Program-made: the position numbers and the translations under genes | From: Symbiodinium natans | Taxonomy: Eukaryota; Sar; Dinophyceae; Suessiales; Symbiodiniaceae | DNA length: 64,000 nt | NCBI GenBank assembly: GCA_905221605.1 | Contig: CAJNDS010002094.1 | Location: forward strand, 482,501-546,500 | Direction: 5' to 3' | Shown: positions 51,601 to 61,500 of the stretch, in pieces | How positions within the stretch are numbered: the stretch's first letter is position 1 | Layout: every line of letters starts with the position of its first letter | The notes under the pieces: model-generated | The model's input: only the letters and a program-made list of their open reading frames with translations | Database searches by the model: none | What the model was told of the DNA's origin: nothing

Positions 51601-52705
51601 GCGGCCCCAGAAGGGCTCTTGGGGACTCCGGCTTCGGGGTTTGGGGTTTAAGGTTTAGGGTTTAGGGTTTAGGGTTTAGGGTTTAAGGTTTAGGGTTTAG
51701 GGTCTCAGGGTCTCAGCATCTCAGGGTCTCAGGGTCTCAGGGTCTCAGGGTCACAGGGTCTCAGGGTCACAGGGTCTCAGGGTCTCAGGGTTTCGGGTTT
51801 ATGGTTGGTTAAGCGGGATTAGGGGTTTAGGGTTTACGCTGAGGGGCTTAACAGGACACGTGGGGGCTCCGAAAACTCCGTGAACTCAGAACCCTGATCT
51901 CTGGGTAGTGCCTAAACGCAACCCTAAACCCTCTCGAAGATTGAGCATCGTCGTGTTGCATTTGGGTCTCGGGTTTCGGGTTTAGGGCCTTGGGGGTGCA
52001 ACCCCCCACTTGCAGTCCTACTGTGGAATTGGGTACCGCAAATCTCTGGCCCTCGATGCCTTGAGGTTCGAGGGAGCTCGCTGAGGGTGCATCTTTGATC
52101 CTAAGGACGCTGAAGAACTCTTCGCTGAGCGAGCTCAAAGGCATCATCACCGACATGGCGAACGTACCCACACAAGCCCCATCGCAAGCCGGGGCAAGAA
52201 AGAATCCGCAGCCCACCCGAACGCCTCTTTCTGGTATCTCAGGCCCCCCCAATGCGCCACCAGCATCACCTTGCCACGTGCATAGATGCATCTTATATAA
52301 ATCCAAGAGACTGTCGACACCCCAGGCAGGCCGCGTGAAGCCCTTTTTTAACAGACGACCCGAACTGCTTCTGACATGCTCTTCAAAACCAGCAGCCGCG
52401 CGGTACCAGAAAAAAGTGCCACCCGAAGCCTGCAGCCCTCAACCTTCCACAAACACCCTCCGCGTGCATGGCCGCGCAATCATATCAGCTCCAACAATCG
52501 TTGAGAAACGGAGGCCTCTTCTTGGCAGCCATGCCCAGACCCCCATCCTAGGATCCTGAGTTCACTAAAGTCCCAAAACCCAAAACCCAAAACCCTAAAC
52601 CCTAAACCCTAAACCTGAAGCTTCCCAGGCAAGGGCCGTGGCAAGGGCCTGGCGGCCCGTGCGCGCACAGCCGCGGCGGCTGGGGCGGTACTGGTGAGAA
52701 GTTGA
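48657..52705 (+). CDS. SNRPD3: small nuclear ribonucleoprotein SmD3 (split gene)
   Basis: SmD3 is one of the seven Sm proteins that ring the Sm site of spliceosomal snRNAs. Exons: 48657-48659 (ATG alone, inferred), 48849-48906, 49345-49394, 49736-49807, 50189-50256, 51166-51211, 51564-51638, and probably 52629-52705. The spliced protein follows the family from end to end: AGLGIPVKLLHEGIGHTVTC, ELKTGEMYRGHLMNCE, DNMNAMLEGVTVTGRDGKVT with NLEQ (Sm1), VYLRGSQIRYFILPDMRPGL (Sm2), LRHAPMFKKKAGGGK, then a Gly/Arg tail (GRGAGRGVYGPGGG; KGRGKGLAARARTA, stop). Phases match through exon 51564-51638. The join to 52629 needs a donor a few bases downstream (51646), so the tail is less sure. Donors are GT, GT, GA, GC, GT, GC, GT; all acceptors are AG. 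The introns hold the telomere-like arrays. Confidence 0.9.
49490..49715 (-). repeat. CCCTAAA array inside SmD3 intron 3
   Basis: About 32 copies ending 20 bp before the exon at 49736. Its place within a gene is fixed by the SmD3 exons on both sides. Confidence 0.97.
49905..49960. repeat. (TA)n-rich tract in SmD3 intron 4
   Basis: TATATATACATATATATATA followed by TTTATTTATTT and a T-run. Confidence 0.9.
51430..51540 (-). repeat. CCCTAAA / CCCTGAA array in SmD3 intron 6
   Basis: It ends about 25 bp before the exon at 51564. Confidence 0.93.
51639..51800 (+). repeat. TTTAGGG then TCTCAGGG array in SmD3 intron 7
   Basis: It starts at the splice donor; seven TTTAGGG-type units give way to about ten TCTCAGGG octamers. 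Confidence 0.94.
51990..52560. other. GC-rich, protein-like frames on both strands; unassigned
   Basis: On + 52095-52559 is open (TLKNSSLSELKGIITDMANV) and so is a second + frame (CIFDPKDAEELFAERAQR). On - 51848-52306 is open (GACVGTFAMSVMMPLSSLSE). If the last SmD3 exon is right, this lies in SmD3 intron 7. An inserted gene or exons of an overlapping gene are possible. Confidence 0.35.
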
Positions 52706-52967
52706 GCAGGATGTACTTCGAGGTTCATGAACAATCAAAGGTAGGCTTCGAAGCAACCATGTTGCAGCCTCTAGCCCATGAACCTCCAAGTACGGATTCG
52801 GGGTTTCGGGCTTAGGGGTGGGCTTCAGGGCTTCAGGGTTTAAGTGTCTTTTGGGTTTTTTTTGTGAGAGATTCCCATGGCTGGCGCGCAGAGGGCTTTG
52901 GGGTCGAGGAGTGTAGCGTAACCCCTAATTCTATGCGAAGCCCTCAGCCCTCAACCCTAACCCTAAG

Positions 52968-53031
52968 ACGTGCGCAAAAAGATCTTGCCAAGGCAGTTCC
53001 AGGGCTTGTTCTCTCATGGGAGTTTGGGGTT
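52968..53031 (+). CDS. candidate exon
   Basis: After AACCCTAAG| and before |GTTTGGGGTTGAGGG, reading VRKKILPRQFQGLFSHG. Confidence 0.4.
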
Positions 53032-53289
53032 GAGGGTTTAGGTTTTGAGGTTTGAGGGTTGCGGGTTGAGGGTTTGGGGGTTTAGGCTTGAGGGTTTTAG
53101 GGTGTAGGGTTGAGGGTTTACCGGGTGCAGGGTCGAGGGTTTTGGGGGTTCCGTCAGTTTAGGGTTTGGGGATCCCATGCCACCTCCACCTGCCGCACGC
53201 AACCGGAACACGAGGGCCAGGGGGTAGGCAGAGTTTCGAGCGGCAGCGGATTCATCAGCCAGGCCTTGAAGGTAGTCTTATGAATATAT

Positions 53290-53363
53290 ACATATGATAC
53301 ATATGTATATATATATATAGTTAAATGTCTACAATATACAAATGTACATATACATATAAATAC

Positions 53364-53400
<37 letters not shown>
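53290..53400. repeat. (TATACA)/(TA)n tract
   Basis: AT simple sequence; the Ile/Tyr frame on - is an artefact. Confidence 0.93.
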
Positions 53401-53404
<4 letters not shown>

Positions 53405-53534
53405 TCACTACAATATCACCAGCAGTATTTCTTCATAAGGTGATATTAAGATGTTATGGCATCATTGTATGATATCATCTCATCAGTCTGTCCTTCTTTG
53501 ATCTTCTTTGCAAATCTCCCACAGGTGAAGCGTA

Positions 53535-53680
53535 AGCCCTACACCCTCAACCCTAAACCCGAAAGCATAACCCCTAAGCCCTAAGCCCTAAACCCTAAAC
53601 CCTAAACCCTAAACCCGAAACCCTAAATCCTAAACCCTAGACCCTAAGCCCGTAAGCCCCCAAGCCCTAGAGAGCCTTCC
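53535..53680 (-). repeat. CCCTAAA / CCCTAAG array
   Basis: Precedes the exon at 53691. Confidence 0.9.
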
Positions 53681-53690
53681 ATCCCGGGAG

Positions 53691-53771
53691 TCCCAGCACC
53701 ACAAGTCCAGCTCAGGCAGCCACCAGGAAGTGAGAGGAAAGCCGAGCACAGGGCTCTCAGCCGGATGCAGG
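53691..53771 (+). CDS. candidate exon
   Basis: 27 codons between ATCCCGGGAG| and |GTTTCGGG, reading SQHHKSSSGSHQEVRGKPST. Hydrophilic, Ser/His-rich. Confidence 0.4.
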
Positions 53772-54030
53772 GTTTCGGGTTTCGGGTGTTTAGGGTTTAG
53801 GGTGTTTAGGGTGTTTAGGGTGTTTAGGGTGTTTAGGGTGTTTAGGGTGTTTAGGGTGTTTAGGGTGTTTAGGGTGTTTAGGGTGTTTAGGGTGTTTAGG
53901 GTGGTTAGGGTGTTTAGGGTGTTTAGGGTGTTTAGGGTGTTTAGGGTGTTTAGGGTGTTTAGGGTGTTTAGGGTGTTTAGGGTGTTTAGGGTGTTTAGGG
54001 TGTTCAGGGTTTGGGGTGTTTGGGTTTGGG
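53772..54030 (+). repeat. nonamer array GTGTTTAGG
   Basis: About 25 copies of TGTTTAGGG starting at the donor of the exon above. The FRVFRVFRV frame is a by-product. Confidence 0.96.
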
Positions 54031-54214
54031 TTAAGGGTTAGAGTTTCGGGTTTGGGGCCAAGCAGAGGGGTTGGCAGACATGTTTGTGAGCCCTCTCTTT
54101 CTCATGAGCCCACGGTGATTTTAGCATACAGGGGCTGCTCGAATGGGTTTCAGAGGGTGTGGGTTATGCATGGCTCACGCCATGGCAAGGCAAGGCTTGC
54201 CTTGCCTGCAATAT

Positions 54215-54420
54215 GACCCTAAACCCCATACCCCAAAACCTAAACCCTAAGCCCTAAACCCCAAACCCTAAAGCCTAAGCCCTAAACCCCAAACCCTAAA
54301 GCCTAAGCCCTAAACCCCAAACCCTAAAGCCGAAGCCCTAAACCCCAAACCCCAAACCCTAAACCCTAAACCCTAAACCCTAAACCCTAAACCCTAAACC
54401 CTAAACCCTAAACTTAGTAA
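54215..54420 (-). repeat. array with a 35-bp higher-order unit
   Basis: CCCTAAACCCCAAACCCTAA then AGCCTAAG recurs three times, then plain CCCTAAA. The same composite unit fills much of 58980-59335. Confidence 0.93.
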
Positions 54421-54518
54421 CGCCTATCCTGCTTTGCGGGTTCTGGGTGTCTGAAGGGCTTGCAAATGAAGACAGTGCCCGCGGGCCGTGCTTGACATAT
54501 CTGCATCCGAGCTGCCAG

Positions 54519-54583
54519 TGATGAGAGTAACGAAACCCCGCCAGTGTTTAACGACACTGCCATGTGAGGAAGTCTCAAGAAGG
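54519..54583 (+). CDS. candidate exon
   Basis: Between AGCTGCCAG| and |GTTTAGGGTTTAGGG. In one frame it reads MRVTKPRQCLTTLPCEEVSR; another frame ends at a TGA (ESNETPPVFNDTAM). Confidence 0.35.
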
Positions 54584-54866
54584 GTTTAGGGTTTAGGGTT
54601 TAGGGTTCAGGCTTTAGGCTACTGACCTACTCGTACACTGTTGCTGACTACCCTACTTGGAGAGTTCATGGGCTGTTGAGGCTGTAAGTAGACGGCAGCT
54701 AGACATATAGTCGGTTCGAGCCACATGTGAAGTACTTCGTGCACCACGTCTACCATTGTTTTAGAGGTTTAGTAGGGTTTATAGGGCTTATAGGATTTAT
54801 AGGGTTTACAGGGTTTACAGAGGGTTTACAGGGGAAATAGGGTTTAGGGCACAGGGCACCCAGCAG

Positions 54867-55040
54867 CTAACCCCAAGATCGGGCTCGCGGGCCTCGCAGC
54901 ATCTGAGAAGTCCTCATATAACTGCAACGCAGATTTTGGCCCGGCAGAAAAAAGTGTGAAGTATTCTCGGGGAGGCGATGGAGGTGCTTCGGCTGTGAAG
55001 AAAATGCTTGGGGGCTCTGGGTTCCAGAAAAGAAAGTCAG
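54867..55040 (+). CDS. candidate exon, long
   Basis: After CACCCAGCAG| and before |GTCTTGGG, one frame is open for about 58 codons: NPKIGLAGLAASEKSSYNCN, ADFGPAEKSVKYSRGGDGGA, SAVKKMLGGSGFQKRKS. The - strand is open as well (LQLYEDFSDAARPASPILG), so the strand is not certain. Confidence 0.4.
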
Positions 55041-55062
55041 GTCTTGGGCCAAGGCCTTTCTT

Positions 55063-55112
55063 CAACCCTAAACCCTAAACCCTAAACCCTAAACCCTAAA
55101 CCCTAAACCCTA
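55063..55112 (-). repeat. CCCTAAA array
   Basis: Seven copies. 55113-55977 beyond it is mixed unique sequence and relics with no supported gene. Confidence 0.9.
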
Positions 55113-55977
55113 AATTCCAAACCCTGAACTATGGAATAGACCACAAAGGAGACCCCAGAAGGGCCCCGTAACTTGGATCAGCTCGCAGCCGTCAGCTAGG
55201 ACATATGGAGAGTTAGATATTTCCCTCATTGGGATTTCCCTCATTGGGGTCTAAGAGGGTTTAGGGTTTCGGGTTTAGGGTCTAGGGTCTAGGATCATGT
55301 TTATGAATAGTATTTATAGGGTTTGAAGGGCAAACCCAGTTAGGCAGCAGAACTTAGGGTTCAGGCTTTAGGGGCTTGAAGTTTCGAGGGTTTGAGTGTA
55401 GAACCTAAACCCTAAACCCTATAAACCGGGGATTGTTTAGGGTTAAGGGTTTAGGGTTGAGGGTTCGTGAAACCGTTCTAAAGCCTTGAACCCTCCAGTC
55501 CTCCCTACAACACAACACTTCAACTCTAGCGCCCGATGTAAGAGCAACAGCAAGTCTGCAATCCAGAGCCCTCCCAAAACAATCGCCCTGGAGCCTTGAA
55601 AACCTAGAAGCAGCCCTTGAATTGAGTTGAACCCTAGCCCTGAACCCTAAAAAGCTCCCTTGAATCGTAAGCCCGAGAAGAAAGAGAATGGGTTCAGGGG
55701 GTTGGGATTTACCTCAACCCTGAATCCTAGACCTGATTTGTATTGAGTATTACAATGAGCCCTAAACCCTAAACCCTAAACCCTAAACCCTAAACCCTTA
55801 ATGCTCCTGCAAAACCCATCGCAGTGACGAGGGGCAAACGACCAGAACCCTTAAACCCTAAAAACCCTGGACCCTCTTGAACCCTCTTAGACCACGAGGT
55901 TGGATGTCATCACCTTCGCCTCAGCCCGGCGCTCGCTGTTGTTGTCAGAGCCAATGTGTGCCTGGGTGTGTCCGGTA

Positions 55978-56090
55978 TGGGGTTTAGGGTTTAGGGTTTA
56001 GGGTTTAGGGTTTAGGGTTTAGGGTTTAGGGTTTAGGGTCTAGGGTCTAGGGTCTAGGGTTTAGGGTTTAGGGTTTAAAGTTCAGGGGTT
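55978..56090 (+). repeat. TTTAGGG / TCTAGGG array
   Basis: About 14 units. An island just to its left (55890-55960) reads AHIGSDNNSERRAEAKVM on - and ITFASARRSLLLSEPM on +; unresolved. Confidence 0.93.
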
Positions 56091-56439
56091 CGTTGCGGGG
56101 CTGGGGTTGAGGGCTTGGTGTGGGTTTCGGGTTTAGCCTTCGCTGAGGGTGGATCACTTGGAAAACTGCTTAACAATTTATACTTCTTGTGTGACATATA
56201 GCACAGATATGTTTCAACATTCGCGGACAAATTTTTTGGTGCGAATGTCGCGGCAACATGCCCTATGTTTGAGTGTGGGCTTGCAGGGTGTTGTGTTTGG
56301 AGGCTTTAGGGTCTTTAGGGTCTTTTCTTCATGCCCCCCCCCAAGCACCGAAGCCTTGCATGTGGGGGCCAAACACTTAGAATGGGTACTTTCGGGAATG
56401 GCCGTGAATCTGGGCAAATACTTAGGCTCATGTACTCTC

Positions 56440-56585
56440 TTCCTGAACCCTGAACCCTGAACCCTGAACCCTGAACCCTGAACCCTGAACCCTGAACCTT
56501 AAACCCTAAACCCTAAACCCTAAACGCCCTAAACGCCCTAAACGCCCTAAACGCCCTAAACGCCCTAAACGCCCTAAACCCTAAA
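56440..56585 (-). repeat. CCCTGAA, CCCTAAA and CGCCCTAAA blocks
   Basis: Three homogeneous blocks in a row, the last a nonamer repeated six times. Confidence 0.94.
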
Positions 56586-56604
56586 GTCCTCAAATCCGTA
56601 ACCC

Positions 56605-56698
56605 ATGGCTCGCGCTCAACAGCCGAAGCGAAGCGAAGATGAGGCCCTCAAGGCCCTCGATGGCGAGGGGCAGTGGAGCAAGGCGCCTGCCTTCGGAT
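56605..56698 (+). CDS. candidate first exon of the PPR gene
   Basis: From ATG 56605: MARAQQPKRSEDEALKALDG then EGQWSKAPAFG, with a GT donor at 56699. The GEGQWSKA stretch resembles the helix turn of the PPR units further right. The link to that gene is not proven. Confidence 0.4.
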
Positions 56699-56934
56699 GG
56701 TGAACCTTAGGCCCTGAGCCCTCAAAACAGGAACCCCAAACCCTGAACCCTCAAACCCTAAGCCCTAGACCTAAACCCCAGACCCTAAACCTTAGTAGCC
56801 CCAAACCCCAGACCCTAAACCGTAGTAGCCCAGTAGCTTTTTCGGCCACGTTGCAAACCCCCTCCCCCCCCCTCCCCCAAGCCGCAAAGCTGAACCCACG
56901 GGGGGGTTTGGTTTAGGCTTTGGGCTTTAGGGTT

Positions 56935-57070
56935 ACCCTAAACCCTAAACCCTAAACCCTAAACCCTAAACCCTAAACCCTAAACCCTAAACCCTAAACC
57001 CTAAACCCTAAACCCTAAACCCTAAACCCTAAGCTTTAAACCCTAAACCCTCTACCCTAAACCCTCTACC
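56935..57070 (-). repeat. CCCTAAA array
   Basis: About 17 copies. Confidence 0.95.
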
Positions 57071-57112
57071 CAATACCACCAACCCTTCAGCTTCTGGGCT
57101 TCGACCTTTCAG

Positions 57113-57180
57113 GGGCCTTCAAGTCGTCAGCAAGTGGTCGCAGAGATGGGACGACTGTTTTTGGGAGATGCGGGCCCAGG
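57113..57180 (+). CDS. candidate exon
   Basis: Between CGACCTTTCAG| and |GTTTAGGGTTTCGGG, reading GPSSRQQVVAEMGRLFLGDA. A textbook case of the exon-array pattern. Confidence 0.5.
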
Positions 57181-57252
57181 GTTTAGGGTTTCGGGTTTAG
57201 GGTTTAGGGTTTCGGGTTTAGGGTTTAGTGTTTAGGGTTTAGGGTTTAGGGA
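57178..57252 (+). repeat. TTTAGGG / TTTCGGG array
   Basis: Ten units beginning at the donor of the preceding exon. Confidence 0.94.
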
Positions 57253-57535
57253 CCTTGGAACCCTCCTCAGTCCTTAAGTCTAAGGCTCTGAGCCTTCAAC
57301 AGCAAACCCTAAGCGCTACGTGTTAGGTTTCGGGCAGCTAAACCCTAAACCTAAACCCCCTAACCCCCTAACCCCCCCCCCCCCCTTAACCCCCCAAAAA
57401 CCCCCTTAAACCCCCTAAAGCCCCCTAAAACCCCCTAAACCCCGTTAACCCTAAGACCCCTGAACCCTAGACCCCCCCCCAAGCCCTCAGCACAACAAAG
57501 CCCTTGAAAACAAAAAAAACTCTTGCACCCCGAAG

Positions 57536-57587
57536 CTCCTCGCCGCTCCATGGATGAGAGAGGCTCTGACACTCCTGGAGGAGACCG
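57536..57587 (+). CDS. candidate PPR-like exon
   Basis: Between CCCCGAAG| and |GTTTTCGGTTTAGGG, reading LLAAPWMREALTLLEET. W-x-REAL-x-LL is the second-helix pattern of PPR units. Confidence 0.45.
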
Positions 57588-58162
57588 GTTTTCGGTTTAG
57601 GGTTTAGGGTTTAGGGTTTAGGGTTTAGAGAGTGTGGCGCAGGGTTTAGAGGGCTTTCAGTCTTGAGGGGCTTTGGGGCTTTGTAGGTTAAGGGGTTTAA
57701 TAGGGTTTTGGGTGTAGGGTTTTCAAATTGACAGAAGCGATCGGAAATTGACAGAAGCGATTGGCTGTTGATGTGGTCGAGACCTTGAAGTCCTCATAGT
57801 ACTGTAGGAGTAGAGTCGTGGAGGGTGTTGAGTCAAGGGTTGAGGGTTTAGGGGTTGCAGAGGTTTGGGGGTCTGGGGGTTTAGGCCACACAGGGTCGCC
57901 CCCTCCCCCCCCCATTTAGGGTTCAGGGAGGGGTTTGGGGCTCAGGGTGTCCTTGAGGATCTTGATGGGGAGGAATAGGGAGGGCTGTACTCCAACGCGA
58001 AGCCCGATCTCGTTTTTGTTTAAATCCAAAGCCGCGCCCTAAACCCTTCGAACTTACCAGGCCTCCTGCGAAGCCCACTAAACCCACTAATCCTCGCCTA
58101 GAAACCCTCAATCCTTACTCCCCATACTTCATATAAACCCTAATTAAGCACCTAAGCCCCAG

Positions 58163-58249
58163 GACTTGGAGGCGCGATCGGTGCAGGCGGATGTGCCGCT
58201 CTGCACCACTGCGGCCGGGGTCCCAAACGCGCGAGCAGGATGGCTTTGA
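58163..58249 (+). CDS. candidate exon
   Basis: After AAGCCCCAG|, reading DLEARSVQADVPLCTTAAGV then PNARAGWL and a stop. A PPR-like first helix is possible (DVPLCTTA...ARAGW). Confidence 0.35.
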   Translation, partial: DLEARSVQADVPLCTTAAGVPNARAGWL

Positions 58250-58570
58250 GAGTAGGCCCGTGGGGAGGGGGCGGGGGATTGTTGTGTTTTTTCCAGTATT
58301 GGGCTTAAGAGTGATTCTATTAAGTACTATTTTTTTTTTTGGGGGGGGTGATTTTTGTATATCTTCTCTTATTGGACTTAAAAGTCGAGGGTCTGGCCGA
58401 AAGACGATGTCGTCCGTGCTGCGCGCTTCTCTCAAGCTTTTCAAGGCTTCTAAATGGCAGCTCTTTGCTTAAGGGACTTAGCAGCAACCCAGGTTTGGGG
58501 ATTCTTGGCAAGAAGCCCCGAAACCCTAAACCCTAAAACTCTTTAAGCCCAGTGGTCGTTTCCTGCCCAG

Positions 58571-61500
58571 GTGAACGTGTGCTCCAAAGCGCGGCGCTGG
58601 CCGGAGGCACTTTGTTCTTATAGGTTATTCGGTAGTCTTTTAGGCTCCTCGTCATGGTTGTGTTTGTTTGAGATCACTTCTCATTTGCTGGTATGCACTA
58701 CTCTCGTTCTTGTTATAAGCTGCCCCGAAAGACCAGGCCGCATCCCACTCCCGGAAGAGGAGGGTGAGCACAGGCACGTGCGCACGAGCGCGAGTGCGCG
58801 CGCACGCGCGCGCCAAGCCTATGACTCCCTGAACGGGAAGTTCGCAACATGTGCTCCTAGTTTCTCCTTGTGCGTGCTGCCCGCGATGTAAACCCTAAAC
58901 CCTAAGCTCTCAACCCCAAACCCTAAACCCGAAACCCCAAACCCGAAACCCCATACCCTAAACCCTAAACCCCAAACCTTGAAGCCTAAGCCCTAAACCC
59001 CAAACCCAGAAGCCTAAGCCCTAAACCCCAAACCCTAAAGCCTAAGCCCTAAACCCCAAACCCTAAAGCCGAAGCCCTAAACCCCAAACCCCTAAGCCCT
59101 AAACCCCAAACCCTAAAGCCAAAGCCCTAAACCCCAAACCCCTAAGCCCTAAACCCCAAACCCCAAACCCCTAAGCCCTAAACCCCAAACCCCAAACCCC
59201 TAAGGCCTAAACCCCAAACCCTGAAGCCTAAGCCCTAAACCCCAAACCCCTAAGCCCTAAACCCCAAACCCTAAAGCCTAAGCCCTAATCCCCAAACCCC
59301 TAAGCCCTAAACCCCAAACCCTAAAGCCTAATGCCCCAAACGCAGGCGCATCAGCTTCTCTCTGCAAGAGTGCGATGCGGCCTCCGCGACGAGGCCGGCT
59401 TGCACAACGCACTCGTGGCCGGGCGGCCCGGAACGGCTGAGGGCTGAAGGCTTACTGTCGAGGGGGTTTAGAGATTAGGGTTAGGGTTTAGGGTTTAGGG
59501 TTTAGGGTTTAGGGTTTAGGGTTTAGGGTTCAGGGTTTAGGGTTTAGGGTTTAGGGTTTAGGGTTTAGGGTTTAGGGTTTAGGGTGGGTCGGCAGGGTTC
59601 AGGGTGGGCCCGAAGCGTTCTGGGGTTCAGGGTTTTCGGAGGGGGGGGGTTTCCAGCTACAGTTCGTGTCTTCCGATCCGACCCAAAGCATGGGACCCCG
59701 ATTGAAAGTTAGGCAGCCCGGAGGTGATGTTGAGGGCTTCCGATTCAGATTCCGACTTCGGATCTCATAATCCCATGGTCTTGAGCTCTTGGGTGCCCAA
59801 AACGAGACTCCCAACAAACCCCCCCAAACTACCTAAAGAACTCTGAAGTCTCTAAGCCCCTCAACCCTGAGCCTCAGAAGCTGCAAGCGGCGATCCCCTT
59901 GCTCCCCACATCTGAAGGCCCCTGAGCCCTCAAAGCTTACTCGGGACTGACAGACTTTAGGGGGCCCTAGGTTGGGTACAGGGCTGGAGGGTCGTAAGCC
60001 GAAACCCAGCACGTGTGGATTTCGGGGGGCTCCCGAAACCTCTGAGCCCTCGGGGCGACCCGATGTCGAGCACCTTGTCTGGATGCGCTAAGGATCCATC
60101 CAGCGCGCCGCCTCAGGAAGTTGAATTGTGGGAGGGCCCTTATCAGCTCCTAGATCCCCTGATTCCATGAACCTCTTGTGCACCCCAAACCCTGCGCAGC
60201 CAAACCCCACAACCCTAAGCCCTAAACCCCACACCCTAAACCCTAAGCCCTCGGCCCCTGTGCACCCGTTTGGGACTGAGGGATGCAGGGTATTTATAGG
60301 GCCCACAGCCCCCAGTCCTGGACACTTCATGGAGAAAACCCTGAAAGTCTGAGGGCTTTTGGCGGCTAAGGGGGTTGAGGGTTTGGGTTTAGGTTTAGGG
60401 TTTAGGGCTCAGGGTTTGGGGTGAGCTTTGGGGGGGCTCAGGGTAGCCAGCAGCTGAGCTTCAATCTTTTCTTTAACTGTTAGCCGTTTAACCTTTTTCT
60501 GAATCCGAGATTGTTGGGGGAGCAAGCAAGACCCCTAAATCCGAAGAGGACTTGTGAACTTGGGCAGCTTTAGGGGTCGCGAGGGCATATCGGGGTTCAG
60601 GATGCTTGGAGTTGTGAAGCGTGTGAAGCAGAGCATGAGGGCTCAGGTGAGGCTTTCTACGTAACGACTTGCGTCATCATGCGTTGATCTGCTTGGATAT
60701 GTTGAGGTGCATGTGTGGAAGAGTGTGAGTTTTCTGGGGTGCAGTTCGTAATGGGGCTATTTGGTCACCCTAACCCCCCCGCCCCCCAACATTTACATGT
60801 CGACGACAATCATCTGACCATTACACCATTCCTGTTTCAGGCATGTGGGTGAAATCCTAAGTCCTAGCTGAAGAGCCCTGAACGAAGCCCTAAAGCCTAC
60901 GCCTGTTCTCAATTGCTCTTTTTTGGCGTAAGGTGCTGCTCAGTGGGCACGGTCGGTGGAAGAACTCGCGCTGATGGGAAGGCCGAGAACCCTGTTCGAC
61001 CCCAGACTCTCGACTCTAAACCTTAAGCTCTAAAACGGGCTTCAGGATTTGGGGCGTGTGGTTTGCACGTGTTTTGGGACTTCCGAGCTTGCCCATACAC
61101 GCCCGACATGCAGCTAGCGTAGTGCTGTTGCGGTTGTCTGGACCCGAGGCATGAGAAGGTGTCTAAATTTCTCGCTGTTTGCGCCACCGTTGCTTTGCTG
61201 AAACCTAAACCCTAAAACCACTGCAAACCCTAAGCCAAAACCTTCAAAGACACACACCCCAAGAGGCACCACAGTTTTTTTGCGAGCTGCCCAGATCCAC
61301 AACCCAAGCCCTGCTCGTGCCAGGAAGGCTCTCCGCGTGAGCGCGGTGAGTTACGGCACGGCGATCGCCTCCTGTAGCAGCGGTGCCTGGAATCTCGAAG
61401 TTCAATCAGTCAAGGGCCTGGCCTTTGATCCCCTGAACCCCTAGCCCACCCTCTCCATGTGGTGGCTGCGCCGTGGGGCGGTAGGGTTAGGCTTATCGAT

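Noticed and set aside
53730-54041. FRVFRVFRV frame of about 100 codons
   Set aside because: Product of the TGTTTAGGG nonamer; only the first 27 codons (53691-53771) look like an exon.
58571-58891. A single 106-codon gene
   Set aside because: Only the first 17-18 codons fit the PPR family; a GT donor follows, and the later part is an Ala/Arg tract from a (GCGCGCA) simple sequence.
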